DNA of 64,000 nt from Paractinoplanes maris (GTDB lineage: Bacteria; Actinomycetota; Actinomycetes; Mycobacteriales; Micromonosporaceae): the NCBI RefSeq assembly GCF_023544465.1, contig NZ_JALPVL010000008.1, positions 124,001-188,000 on the forward strand, read 5' to 3'. Under the pieces are notes generated by a model. The model had not been told where the DNA came from. It worked only from the letters and a program-made list of their open reading frames with translations, and searched no databases. Shown here piece after piece: positions 51,236-58,994 of this stretch (its first letter is position 1; every line of letters begins with the position of its first letter). The position numbers and the translations under genes were made by a program.

Positions 51236-52018
51236 TCACCCGAATGCCCGGCTGATCTCCTCCTCGGTCAGGGCGCCGCGGCGGAAGGTCGTGGTGCCGG
51301 TCTCCTGTAGTTCGCGGGCGGCGTCGCGCAGGGCTCCGTAGGCCGCCCAGGCCAGGGCGCCGCCGGTGGAGACGCGGCGGACGCCCAGGTCGGCCAGCTC
51401 GGGGACGGACGGCGCGCCGGGGATGGCGAGCACGTTGACCGGGCATGTCACCGCGGCGACCACGCGGCCGATGTCCTCCGGCGTGCGCAGGCCGGGGGCG
51501 TAGACGACGTCGGCGCCGGCCGCCCGGTAGGCGCGCAGGCGCTCGATCGTGTCGTCCAGGTCGTCGTACCCGTACAGATGGTTCTCGGCCCGGGCGGTCA
51601 GGACCACGCCGTGCCGGGCGCAGGCCTCGGCGGCCGCCGCGACCCGCTCGATGCCGGACTCCAGGGCCTCGATGCGGCCGGTGGCGGGGTCGTAGTCCTC
51701 GATCGAGAGGCCGGCCGCCCCCGCCTCGGCCAGCTGGTCGACCGTCTCGGCGATGCCCTCGGGGCTGTCGGCGAAGCAGCGCTCGGCGTCGACGGTGAGC
51801 GGGATCCCGACGGCGGCCGTCAGCTGAGCCACGTGGGCCACCAGCTCGTCCCGGGTGACCTGCTGGTCGCGTTTGCCCAGGCCGGCCGCGAAGCCGGACG
51901 ACGTGGTGGCCAGCGCCTGGAAGCCGAGCGACTCGAGCAGCCGGGCCGAGCCGGTGTCCCACGGGTTCGGCAGCAGGAAGGTGCCGCTCTCGTGCAGCGC
52001 GCGGAAGCGTTCTCTCAT
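51236..52018 (-). CDS. Isocitrate lyase/PEP mutase family enzyme
   Basis: 260 residues. Barrel enzyme of the PEP mutase/isocitrate lyase superfamily: FLLPNPWDTGSARLLESLGFQALATTSSGFA, PLTVDAERCFAD, AAGLSIEDYDP, LTARAENHLYG, ADVVYAPGL. The catalytic Cys loop of true isocitrate lyases (KKCGH) is absent and DAERCFAD replaces DxDxG, so this belongs to the oxaloacetate-decarboxylase/carboxyphosphonoenolpyruvate-mutase-like branch; reaction unknown. ATG 52018; a TTG two codons earlier is in frame. Divergent from the ArsR gene across the palindrome at 52025-52048. Confidence 0.85.
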   Translation of the reverse strand: MRERFRALHESGTFLLPNPWDTGSARLLESLGFQALATTSSGFAAGLGKRDQQVTRDELVAHVAQLTAAVGIPLTVDAERCFADSPEGIAETVDQLAEAGAAGLSIEDYDPATGRIEALESGIERVAAAAEACARHGVVLTARAENHLYGYDDLDDTIERLRAYRAAGADVVYAPGLRTPEDIGRVVAAVTCPVNVLAIPGAPSVPELADLGVRRVSTGGALAWAAYGALRDAARELQETGTTTFRRGALTEEEISRAFG

Positions 52019-52024
52019 GGGCAA

Positions 52025-52048
52025 AAGCGTAACGCATGGGTTACGCTT
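52025..52048. promoter_or_regulatory. Perfect inverted repeat, ArsR-type operator
   Basis: AAGCGTAAC and its exact complement GTTACGCTT, separated by six bases. It lies between the divergent PEP-mutase-like (start 52018) and ArsR genes. It covers the first ATG (52036) of the regulator's longest frame. Probable operator of the ArsR protein for one or both genes (inference). Confidence 0.8.
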
Positions 52049-52053
52049 CCGGG

Positions 52054-52410
52054 GTGGACGATGTCGCGGCGGCGATCGCCGACCCGGTCCGCCGGGAGAT
52101 CCTCGAGATGCTGCGTGATCGACCTCTGCCCGCCCGGCGCATCGCCGAGCGGTTCCCGATCAGCCGGCCGGCCGTCAGCCGCCACCTGCGCGTCCTGCGC
52201 GAGTGCGGGCTGGTCCACGACACCCCGGACGGGCGCGAGCGCGTCTATCGGCTCGACCCGTCACCCCTGACCGGCATCAAGCACTGGCTCGCCGGTTTCC
52301 CGGACACCGCCGAGGCGTGGAACCGGCGCCTCGACGCCCTGGAGACCGAGGTCTATCGCACCCGCCGGGACCGCCGCGCCCCGGCCACCGACCGACAGGA
52401 GACGGCATGA
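52054..52410 (+). CDS. ArsR-family transcriptional regulator
   Basis: About 118 residues. Winged helix: AAAIADPVRREILEMLRDRPLPARRIAERFPISRPAVSRHLRVLRECGLVHDTPDGRERVYRL. No metal-binding Cys motif (such as CxC) is present, so it is not a metal sensor; it belongs to the SRPBCC-linked group. I favour the GTG at 52054, because the ATG at 52036 lies within the operator-like palindrome. ATGA overlap couples it to the SRPBCC gene downstream. Confidence 0.9.
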   Translation: MDDVAAAIADPVRREILEMLRDRPLPARRIAERFPISRPAVSRHLRVLRECGLVHDTPDGRERVYRLDPSPLTGIKHWLAGFPDTAEAWNRRLDALETEVYRTRRDRRAPATDRQETA

Positions 52411-52889
52411 CGAACGCACCGACCGGACGGCTCGACGGCAACGACCTCGTGCTGACCCGCACCTTCAACGCCGGCCCGGACGACGTCTGGGCGAGCGTCA
52501 CCGAGTCGAGCCGCACCGCGCGGTGGTTCGGGCCGTGGACCGGCGAGGCGGGGCCCGGGCGCACGATCAAGGTCCAGATGGCGTACGAGGAAGGAAGCCC
52601 CTGGATGGAGGCGCGGATCGACGCCTGTGAGCCGCCGAGCCGTCTGCTCCTCACCACCGTCGACGAGGCCGGATCCTGGCACCTGGAGCTGCTGCTGACC
52701 GCGGCCGGCGGCGGGACCGAGCTCCGCCTCGTGCACCACCTGACGACCACGGACGGGCTGGGCGAGGTCGGCCCTGGCTGGGAGTATTACCTGGACAACC
52801 TGGTCGCCGCCCGCGACGGCGAGCCGCTGCCCGCCTTCACCGACTACTACCCGTCGATGAAGGCATACTTCGAGGCGCTGACACCGTGA
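52407..52889 (+). CDS. SRPBCC (AHSA1-like) family protein
   Basis: 160 residues. Lipid/ligand-binding helix-grip fold: LVLTRTFNAGPDDVWASVTESSRTARWFGPWTGE, MEARIDACEPPSRLLLTTV, HLELLLTAAGGGTELRLVHHL and GPGWEYYLDNLVAARDG. Such proteins are regularly encoded directly after an ArsR regulator, as here. The ATGA overlap with the regulator stop fixes the start. Function in these pairs is generally unknown. Confidence 0.9.
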   Translation: MTNAPTGRLDGNDLVLTRTFNAGPDDVWASVTESSRTARWFGPWTGEAGPGRTIKVQMAYEEGSPWMEARIDACEPPSRLLLTTVDEAGSWHLELLLTAAGGGTELRLVHHLTTTDGLGEVGPGWEYYLDNLVAARDGEPLPAFTDYYPSMKAYFEALTP

Positions 52890-52916
52890 CCGGACGCGCC
52901 GCCTAGGATGGCGGGC

Positions 52917-53168
52917 ATGACCGATGAGACCACGGCTGACCAGGTTCGGCAGCACCTGAAGGACCTCGACGAGGAACTGGCCGAGATGCGCCGCCTGGCC
53001 GGCGACGTCCGAGACCGCCGCGGCCAGGACGGCGCCAGCTCGATCGGCCTGCAGGAGCCCGAGGAGCTCGCCACCGAGCTGACCGGGCTCGCCGAGACCG
53101 AGGCGGTCATCGACACCCTCGAGCAGCGCCGCGAGACCCTCGAGGCCAAGCTCAAAGAGCTCAGCTGA
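52917..53168 (+). CDS. Small coiled-coil protein of unknown function
   Basis: 83 residues, all helical and highly charged: DQVRQHLKDLDEELAEMRRLAGDVRDRRG, then ELATELTGLAETEAVIDTLEQRRETLEAKLKEL. A two-helix coiled coil is likely. I choose the ATG at 52917: TAGGAT, a good -10 box, ends 7 bases before it, so the message may be leaderless. An ATG at 52908 would add three residues but overlaps that -10 box. Its 3' end overlaps the convergent methyltransferase by 8 bases. Confidence 0.75.
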   Translation: MTDETTADQVRQHLKDLDEELAEMRRLAGDVRDRRGQDGASSIGLQEPEELATELTGLAETEAVIDTLEQRRETLEAKLKELS

Positions 53169-54147
53169 CGCGCACGGCGACGGCCAGAAACCGGTCGTCG
53201 TCGTCCTCGTAGACCGACAGTGCCCACCCGGCCGACGTCAGGAGCGGTTCGAGGTTGGCCTCGTTCAGGGGCTCGTCGGCGGTGAGGGTGCGGCCGTGCC
53301 GGGCGGCCAGGGCCGCTCGGCCGGTGGGATGGAAAAGCGCCAGGCGGCCGCCGGCCCGGGTGACCCGGGCCAGCTCGGCCAGGCCGGCGGCCGGGTCGGG
53401 CAGGTGGTGGACCAGGCCGGCGGCGAAGACGACCTCGGCCGCGGCGTCGGCCACCGGCAGGTGGCGGGCGTCGGCCTGCACCAGGGTCGCCCACCGGTCG
53501 CGACCCTTTGTGCGGGCCGTGGTCAGCATGTCGCGGGTGCAGTCGAGGCCGATCACGCGACCCGCCGGGCCGACCGCCGCGGCCAGGGCCGGCAGCGCCC
53601 GGCCGGTGCCGCAGCCGATGTCGAGAACGACATCGCCGGGCTCCGGGGCGACGGCGTCCACGGCTTTCGCGTACGCGGGAAGGTCCTCACCGAATTTGTC
53701 GTCCCAGCCCGCCGCCCGCGGGGCGAAGAAGGCCTGGCTCTCGGCCAGGTGCCAGCGGTCGGGGTCGGCCAGGCGCGGATGCAGCTCCCGGATCACCGGC
53801 CACTGCGGATCGTGGTTGTCGATCACCACCTGGGCCCGCCGCTCACCGGGACCGGCCGGGCCGCGGCCGCCGGACCGCAGATAGACGATCACCCGGTCGG
53901 CCGCGGGCTCGAGCACGTTCAGCGCCGAGTCGAGCGCCCCGCCGGACGAGCCGGTCAGGCCCAGGACGGCGTCGACGTTCCAGGCGCGGGCCGAAGGCGG
54001 GAAGGCCGCCGCCAGCCGCGCCGCGAAATGACCGGCCGCGCCGTGGTCGCCGCCGTCGACGATGACGGTGAGCGGCGCGCGGGGGGTGAGGATCTCGGCC
54101 AGGAACGCCGTGACCTCGGTGAGGCGCTGGGACACGCCTCCCAGCAT
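53161..54147 (-). CDS. SAM-dependent methyltransferase with N-terminal degenerate uridine-kinase-like domain
   Basis: About 328 residues. The C-terminal half is a class I methyltransferase: VVLDIGCGTGRALPALAAAVG (SAM-binding), VIGLDCTRDML, VQADARHLPVADAAAEVVFAAGLVHHLPDP, RVTRAGGRLALFHPTG. The first 130 residues recall the uridine-kinase/P-loop family (PLTVIVDGGDHGAAGHFAARLAAAF; DRVIVYLRSGG; QVVIDNHDPQWPVI), but the loop has lost the GK(S/T), reading GGDHGAAGHF. So this domain probably no longer binds ATP. ATG 54147 is the first in-frame ATG; no SD is visible, and a GTG (GVSQRL) right after a GGAGG-like sequence is an alternative. Confidence 0.8.
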   Translation of the reverse strand: MLGGVSQRLTEVTAFLAEILTPRAPLTVIVDGGDHGAAGHFAARLAAAFPPSARAWNVDAVLGLTGSSGGALDSALNVLEPAADRVIVYLRSGGRGPAGPGERRAQVVIDNHDPQWPVIRELHPRLADPDRWHLAESQAFFAPRAAGWDDKFGEDLPAYAKAVDAVAPEPGDVVLDIGCGTGRALPALAAAVGPAGRVIGLDCTRDMLTTARTKGRDRWATLVQADARHLPVADAAAEVVFAAGLVHHLPDPAAGLAELARVTRAGGRLALFHPTGRAALAARHGRTLTADEPLNEANLEPLLTSAGWALSVYEDDDDRFLAVAVRVS

Positions 54148-54178
54148 GCCGCCGCCATGTGACGTCGGCAACGGTTTC

Positions 54179-54218
54179 GCATCTGCGAGTCCTATCGTGT
54201 TCTCACCGTCGCAGATGC
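54179..54218. promoter_or_regulatory. 10-bp inverted repeat upstream of the molybdate operon
   Basis: GCATCTGCGA (54179-54188) and TCGCAGATGC (54209-54218), a perfect match separated by 20 bases, 18 bases before the GTG start of the HTH-TOBE regulator. The spacing of about three helical turns suits a dimeric regulator; it could also fold as a hairpin. It probably controls the mod operon (inference). Confidence 0.65.
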
Positions 54219-54236
54219 GGCCCTAGGGTGACGCCT

Positions 54237-54635
54237 GTGACGACATACCGCATCGGCGAGGCGGCCGAGCTGCTCGGCGTGAGCGTCGACACGGTCCGGC
54301 GGTGGGTCGACGCGGGCCGGCTGCCGGCCGACCGGGACGACCACGGGCACCGGCACGTGGCCGGAGCCGCTCTGGCCGCCTTCGCCCGCTCGATGGCCGA
54401 CGAGCCCGACCCCGGCACGGGCCGCTCGTCGGCCCGCAACCGGCTGCGGGGCATCGTCACCGCGATCACCCGGGACTCGGTGATGGCTCAGGTCGACATC
54501 CAGGCCGGCCCGTTCCGGGTGGTGTCGCTGATGAGCCGCGAGGCGGTCGACGAGATGGCGCTCGAAGTGGGTTCGACGGCGGTCGCCGTCATCAAGTCGA
54601 CCACCGTGGTCGTGGAGCGGGGAGACGACAGATGA
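54237..54635 (+). CDS. HTH-TOBE molybdate-responsive regulator
   Basis: 132 residues. An N-terminal excisionase/MerR-like helix-turn-helix (TYRIGEAAELLGVSVDTVRRWVDAGRLPADRD) is followed by a TOBE/Mop domain (SSARNRLRGIVTAITRDSVMAQVDIQAGPFRVVSLMSREAVDEMALEVGSTAVAVIKSTTVVVE), which binds molybdate or tungstate. It takes the role of ModE for the transport genes downstream. GTG at 54237 preferred; an in-frame GTG at 54228 is possible. The stop overlaps modA as ATGA. Confidence 0.9.
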   Translation: MTTYRIGEAAELLGVSVDTVRRWVDAGRLPADRDDHGHRHVAGAALAAFARSMADEPDPGTGRSSARNRLRGIVTAITRDSVMAQVDIQAGPFRVVSLMSREAVDEMALEVGSTAVAVIKSTTVVVERGDDR

Positions 54636-55435
54636 GAAAAGTGCTGACCGGTCTGGCTCTGGTCGCCGTGTTCGCGACGGCGGCCTGCGGCGGCGGCTCC
54701 GACGACAGCGCCAACAGCGCCCCGGCCGGCGGCGGCGCGCCGGGCAGCGCCGGGCCGGGAGCCTCCGGTCAGCTGGTCGTGCTGGCCGCGGCGTCGCTGA
54801 CCGAGTCGTTCGACAAGATCAAGGAAGACTTCCAGGCGCAGAACCCCAACCTCCAGGTCACCATCTCGTACGGCGGCAGTTCCGGCCTGGCCCAGCAGAT
54901 CACCGCGGGCGCCCCGGCTGACGTGTTCGCCGCGGCCAGCCCAGCCACCATGCAGGCGGTCGTCGACGCGGGCGAGGCCGCCGGCGAGCCGGCCGTCTTC
55001 GTCCGGAACCAGCTGGTCATCGCGACCGCCAAGGGCAACCCCGAGGGCATCCGGACCCTGGCCGATCTGACGAAACCGGATCTCAAGGTGGCGCTCTGCG
55101 CCGAGCAGGTGCCGTGCGGCTCGGCCGCCAGGAAGGCCATCGAGGCGGCCGGCGTCGACCTCGAGCCGGTGACGCTGGAGCAGGACGTCAAGGCGGCCCT
55201 GTCCAAGGTGAAACTGGGCGAGGTCGACGCGGCGCTGGTCTACCGCACGGACGCCAGGGCGGCCTCGGCCGACATCGACGGCGTCGAATTCCCCGAGTCG
55301 GCCGGGGCGATCAACGACTACCCGATCGTGACCCTGAAGAGCGCGCCCAACCCGGCCGCGGCCGCCGCGTTCGTGGCCTTCGTGCGGTCCGGGCCCGAGC
55401 TGAAGGTGCTCACCGACGCCGGGTTCCAGCTCTGA
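54632..55435 (+). CDS. modA: Molybdate-binding lipoprotein ModA
   Basis: 267 residues. Lipobox VFATAACGGG, then a Ser/Gly/Ala linker and the ModA domain: LVVLAAASLTESFDKIKEDF, ISYGGSSGLAQQITAGAPADVFAAAS, QVPCGSAARKAIEAAG, KVKLGEVDAALVYRTDA. These residues line the oxyanion pocket. It captures molybdate outside the membrane for the ModBC transporter. ATGA overlap with the regulator and GGGGAG upstream fix the start. Confidence 0.95.
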   Translation: MRKVLTGLALVAVFATAACGGGSDDSANSAPAGGGAPGSAGPGASGQLVVLAAASLTESFDKIKEDFQAQNPNLQVTISYGGSSGLAQQITAGAPADVFAAASPATMQAVVDAGEAAGEPAVFVRNQLVIATAKGNPEGIRTLADLTKPDLKVALCAEQVPCGSAARKAIEAAGVDLEPVTLEQDVKAALSKVKLGEVDAALVYRTDARAASADIDGVEFPESAGAINDYPIVTLKSAPNPAAAAAFVAFVRSGPELKVLTDAGFQL

Positions 55436-56214
55436 ACCGTCCGAAGATCCCGCTCGCGCTGGCCATCCCGGCCGCGCTCGGCCTGGTGTTCCTGACGCTG
55501 CCCCTGGCCGGGCTGCTGATCCGGGCGCCCTGGTCGACGCTGCCGGAACGCCTCACCGAGCCCGGCATCCTCGCCGCGCTGCGACTGTCCCTGCTGACGG
55601 CGAGCCTGGCCACGGTCGTGTGCCTGATCCTGGGCGTACCCCTGGCCTGGGTCCTGGCCCGCCTGCACTTCCCCGGGCGCCGGCTGGTGCGGGCGCTGGT
55701 CACCGTGCCGCTGGTGCTGCCGCCGGTTGTCGGCGGGGTGGCGTTGCTGCTCGTCTTCGGCCGGCGCGGGCTGATCGGCGGCTGGCTCGACCAGACCTTC
55801 GGGGTGAGCCTGCCGTTCACCACGGCCGGGGTGGTCGTGGCCGAGGCCTTCGTGGCGATGCCGTTCCTGGTGATCGCCGTGGAGGGGGCGCTGCGCGGGT
55901 CGGACGCCCGGTACGAGGAGGCGGCGGCCACGCTCGGGGCCTCCCGCTGGACCGCGTTCCGCCGGGTCACGCTGCCGCTGATCGCGCCCGGCGTGGCGGC
56001 CGGGGCGGTGTTGTGCTGGGCCCGGGCGCTGGGCGAGTTCGGCGCGACGATCACCTTCGCGGGCAACTTCCCGGGGCGCACCCAGACCATGCCGCTCGCC
56101 GTCTATCTGGCGCTCGAGCAGGACCTGGACGCGGCCATCGTGCTCAGCCTCGTGCTGCTGGCCGTCTCGGTCGGGATCCTCGCCGCCCTGCGCGACAAAT
56201 GGGTGGCGGCATGA
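55432..56214 (+). CDS. modB: Molybdate ABC permease ModB
   Basis: About 260 residues with five or six membrane helices and the EAA motif (YEEAAATLGASRWTAFRRVTLPLI). The N-terminus LNRPKIPLALAIPAALGLVFLTLPLAGLL continues directly from the modA stop in another frame; the first suitable codon is CTG at 55432, overlapping the stop as CTGA. The next GTG (55486) lies inside the first membrane helix, so a non-standard CTG start is likely (inference). Passes molybdate inward, with ModC. Confidence 0.88.
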   Translation: MNRPKIPLALAIPAALGLVFLTLPLAGLLIRAPWSTLPERLTEPGILAALRLSLLTASLATVVCLILGVPLAWVLARLHFPGRRLVRALVTVPLVLPPVVGGVALLLVFGRRGLIGGWLDQTFGVSLPFTTAGVVVAEAFVAMPFLVIAVEGALRGSDARYEEAAATLGASRWTAFRRVTLPLIAPGVAAGAVLCWARALGEFGATITFAGNFPGRTQTMPLAVYLALEQDLDAAIVLSLVLLAVSVGILAALRDKWVAA

Positions 56215-57245
56215 GTCTGCGCGCGCGTCTTTCCGTACGCCGGGAAGGGTTCGGCCTCGACATCGCGCTGACCGCCGAGCCGGGGGAGGTGGTCGCGCTC
56301 CTGGGCCCCAACGGCGCGGGCAAGACCACGACGCTGCGCGCGCTGGCCGGCCTGCTGCGGCTCGACGACGGTCACATCACCCTGGACGGCGTACGCCTCG
56401 ACCCGCTCGCCCCCGAGCAGCGCCGCATCGGCGTGGTCTTCCAGGACTACCTGCTCTTCCCGCACCTCAGCGCCCTGGACAACGTCGCCTTCGGACCGCG
56501 CTGCCGTCACGTCCCCAAGGCCGAGGCACGGCGCACCGCCCAGGAGTGGCTGACCCGGGTCGGTCTGGCCGATCACGTCCGCAAGAAGCCGCGGCAGCTG
56601 TCCGGCGGCCAGGCCCAGCGGGTGGCCCTGGCCCGCGCCCTGGCCACCGAACCCAGAATGCTGCTGCTCGACGAACCCCTGGCCGCGCTCGACGCCCGCA
56701 CCCGGCTCGACACCCGGGCCCAGCTGCGCGGCCACCTGGCCGCTTTTCCTGGCGCGACGATCCTGGTGACGCACGACCCGCTGGACGCCCTGATGCTGGC
56801 CGACCGCCTGGTCATCATCGAGGACGGCCGGGTGGTGCAGACCGGCGACGCCGCCACGATCACCGCCCAGCCCCGCACCGACTACGTGGCCCGCCTGGTC
56901 GGCCTGAACCTCTACCGGGGCCGGGCCGAGGGTGCCACGGTCACCCTGCCCGACGGCTTCGCCCTGGTCACCGCGGGCGACGAGCAGGGCGAGGTCTTCG
57001 TGGCCTTCCCGCCGTCGGCGGTGGCCCTCTTTGCCACCCGCCCGGACGGCAGCCCCCGCAACAGCTGGCCCGCCACAGTGACCACAGTCTCCCGCCACGG
57101 CGACGCCCTGCGCATCGAACTGACCGGCCCCTTGCCGGTGGCCGCCGACGTCACCCCGGCCGCGGCGGTGCACCTCGGTCTGGAACCGGGGCGCGAGGTC
57201 TGGGCCACGGTCAAGGCCACCGAGGTACGCGCCTACCGCGCCTGA
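56211..57245 (+). CDS. modC: Molybdate ABC transporter ATPase ModC
   Basis: 344 residues. Walker A GPNGAGKTTTLR, Q-loop VFQDYLLFPHLS, signature LSGGQAQRVALARAL, Walker B MLLLDEPLAALD, H-loop VTHDPLDAL. The C-terminal 110 residues form a TOBE/Mop domain typical of ModC. ATGA overlap with modB. It powers molybdate import and supplies molybdenum for cofactor synthesis; no cofactor genes lie nearby. Confidence 0.94.
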   Translation: MSLRARLSVRREGFGLDIALTAEPGEVVALLGPNGAGKTTTLRALAGLLRLDDGHITLDGVRLDPLAPEQRRIGVVFQDYLLFPHLSALDNVAFGPRCRHVPKAEARRTAQEWLTRVGLADHVRKKPRQLSGGQAQRVALARALATEPRMLLLDEPLAALDARTRLDTRAQLRGHLAAFPGATILVTHDPLDALMLADRLVIIEDGRVVQTGDAATITAQPRTDYVARLVGLNLYRGRAEGATVTLPDGFALVTAGDEQGEVFVAFPPSAVALFATRPDGSPRNSWPATVTTVSRHGDALRIELTGPLPVAADVTPAAAVHLGLEPGREVWATVKATEVRAYRA

Positions 57246-57574
57246 GGCCGCCACCCGATGCGCGCGCCCGATTGGCTTATCAGGCATCGCTTACTGGCGT
57301 CATACGGTGATCCCGTCGTCATCCGCGAATTCACATATTCTCCACCGTGCACCTACCGGCTCGCTACATTGCTGCTCGCTCCCAGCCAGGCGCTACCTGC
57401 TACTAGCTACCTAGCTGCTGGATGGTGGTCGCCTGGCCGGAAGCGTATTTGCCGCGCTCTGGAGCCCCTGATAAGCAGGCTTCCTGCGGTTCATAGGTAG
57501 CTACCCGCTATGTAGCTAGTTGAATGCTACTGTCAGCTTGCTAGCTGAAAGCTACCTCCTAGGAGACCCAAATA
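57246..57574. promoter_or_regulatory. AT-richer regulatory region with repeated TAGCTA motifs
   Basis: 329 bases without a convincing gene. TAGCTA occurs at 57404-57409, 57498-57503 and 57513-57518 (the last two 15 bases apart), with related CTAGCTG at 57411-57417 and 57541-57547. A 10-bp inverted repeat (GCTTATCAGG) lies at 57275-57284 and 57467-57476. The base composition is clearly lower in GC than the flanks. The XRE gene that follows may bind the TAGCTA sites (inference). Confidence 0.6.
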
Positions 57575-58474
57575 ATGGCCGAGAGCCGAGACCCGGCAGT
57601 CCTCCGTCGCCGGTTGCGGATCGAGTTGCGGAAATCGCGAGACGAGACCGGGCAGTCGCAGAAGGAAGTTGCCGATGCGCTGGCCTGGTCGCCGTCCAAG
57701 CTGCTCCGCATCGAGAACGGCATGGTCGGCATCACGGTGACCGACCTACGGGCGCTCCTCGATCACTACGGCGTTCGCGATCGCCGGCGCGTGGAAGAAC
57801 TGAGCAAGCTGGCTCAGCAGTCACGCAGGCTCACCACGGCGAACTACGGCCGGTCGGTTCCGTCGAGCACCATCAGCTTCTGGAATCTTCGGAGCTCGTC
57901 GATCCGAGTTCGTCAGTTCGAAACTCTTTTGATCCCGGGTCTGCTGCAGACCGAGGAGTACGCCCGCGAGGTGATCACCGCCTACTCGACGCCGAGCCTG
58001 TCGGACAACGACGTCGACGAGCGCGTCCAGGCTCGTCTGGACCAGCAGAACCTTCTCGATCGCGAGGATCGCCCCGAGCTCTACTTCATGATCGACGAGG
58101 CTGCGGTCCGCCGGTGGGTCGGTGGACCGGAAGTCATGCGCAAGCAACTCGAGAAGCTGAAGACAGTCGCCGACCAACCACGGATGACCCTCCAGTTCGT
58201 GCCCTTCAACGCCGGCGTCCATGGCGGCATCCTCGGCCCTTTCCAGATTCTGGAATTCCGCGAGGGTGAGGACTACGTCCTCTATCTCGACGACCCGGCG
58301 GGTGGGGTGGCCTCCCGGGATGTCGGAGCCGAGACGGAGCGCTACCTCACGCTCTTCTTTGATCTCGAGGCGATTGCCACCAAGCCCCGCGAGGCCTCCA
58401 CGTACCTGGACGAGGTCTTGAAGGGATTCGATCTGAACCAGAACGGAACCAGCACGGAGACGACCACTACCTAA
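57575..58474 (+). CDS. XRE-family regulator with DUF5753 domain
   Basis: 299 residues. N-terminal helix-turn-helix (GQSQKEVADALAWSPSKLLRIENGMVGITVTDLRALLDHYGV), then the DUF5753 domain with VRQFETLLIPGLLQTEEYAREVI, LYFMIDEAAVRRWVGGPEVMRKQLEKL and LQFVPFNAGVHGGILGPFQILEF. These actinobacterial regulators usually pair with a small DUF397 protein, found here at 59459-59659, but separated by two membrane-protein genes. AGGAG precedes the ATG by 9 bases. Regulated genes unknown; known relatives act in development or antibiotic control. Confidence 0.92.
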   Translation: MAESRDPAVLRRRLRIELRKSRDETGQSQKEVADALAWSPSKLLRIENGMVGITVTDLRALLDHYGVRDRRRVEELSKLAQQSRRLTTANYGRSVPSSTISFWNLRSSSIRVRQFETLLIPGLLQTEEYAREVITAYSTPSLSDNDVDERVQARLDQQNLLDREDRPELYFMIDEAAVRRWVGGPEVMRKQLEKLKTVADQPRMTLQFVPFNAGVHGGILGPFQILEFREGEDYVLYLDDPAGGVASRDVGAETERYLTLFFDLEAIATKPREASTYLDEVLKGFDLNQNGTSTETTTT

Positions 58475-58534
58475 GTATCAGCTGCGGGAACCGACACCCG
58501 CTTCTTCACCTCGACGGAGGTGGCTCGATGAGAG

Positions 58535-58583
58535 CGACGCGCACGCATCGCCTAACTGCCGTGTGGTGCATGCGTGCGCGTCG
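58535..58583. repeat. Perfect 14-bp inverted repeat (hairpin) between XRE and membrane-protein genes
   Basis: CGACGCGCACGCAT (58535-58548) pairs with 58570-58583 around a 21-base loop. Lying 22 bases before the ATG of the next gene, it could end the XRE message or control the next gene. No T-run follows. Confidence 0.8.
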
Positions 58584-58604
58584 GCTCGGCGAAAGGCGGA
58601 TGGC

Positions 58605-58994
58605 ATGACCGCCCGTCAGCCGGCAGAGCAGGAGCCGCCCAAGTCGGAGACCTTCGCCTTCTTGCAATGGGTCCTCAGCACCTGGCCGCGCTCCATCCGC
58701 GCCATTCTTCTCATCTCCGCACCCATCGTCGGAGTTCTGATCTTCGTTGGCATCGCGGTGACGGTGATCTTCTATCTCAAGGTGGATCCCCAGCGCTGGG
58801 CTGCCGCCCTGGGGCTCGGAGTTGTCACGGCCGGCGTCGCCAAGGCGGTCGTCTCGGTGCGCGCCTGGGTCAGTCGGCGGCAGGTGTCATCTTCTCCGGA
58901 GAGCGCGCCATCGGGCACGGAGGACATCACTGCTTCCGAAGGCGACGCCGGTGCTGCCGGCGAGCGCCAGGGCGACGATGATCTGCGTCAGTAG
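58605..58994 (+). CDS. Small membrane protein of unknown function
   Basis: 129 residues. Soluble start (QPAEQEPPKSETFAFLQWVLSTWPRSIR), one or two membrane segments (AILLISAPIVGVLIFVGIAVTVIFYL; AAALGLGVVTAGVAKAVVSV), and an acidic Ser/Glu-rich C-terminus (SSSPESAPSGTEDITASEGDAG). Start ATG with AAGG upstream. Its last 108 bases overlap, on the opposite strand, a second small membrane-protein gene. Belongs to the XRE-DUF397 island; no family recognised. Confidence 0.65.
   Translation: MTARQPAEQEPPKSETFAFLQWVLSTWPRSIRAILLISAPIVGVLIFVGIAVTVIFYLKVDPQRWAAALGLGVVTAGVAKAVVSVRAWVSRRQVSSSPESAPSGTEDITASEGDAGAAGERQGDDDLRQ

Noticed and set aside
57275..57476. 10-bp inverted repeats GCTTATCAGG as ends of a small mobile element
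   Set aside because: Only 10 bp, no flanking duplication, and no further copy seen; chance cannot be excluded.
57258..57500. 80-residue open frame after modC
   Set aside because: No SD, irregular composition and overlap with the repeated TAGCTA region; no recognisable domain.
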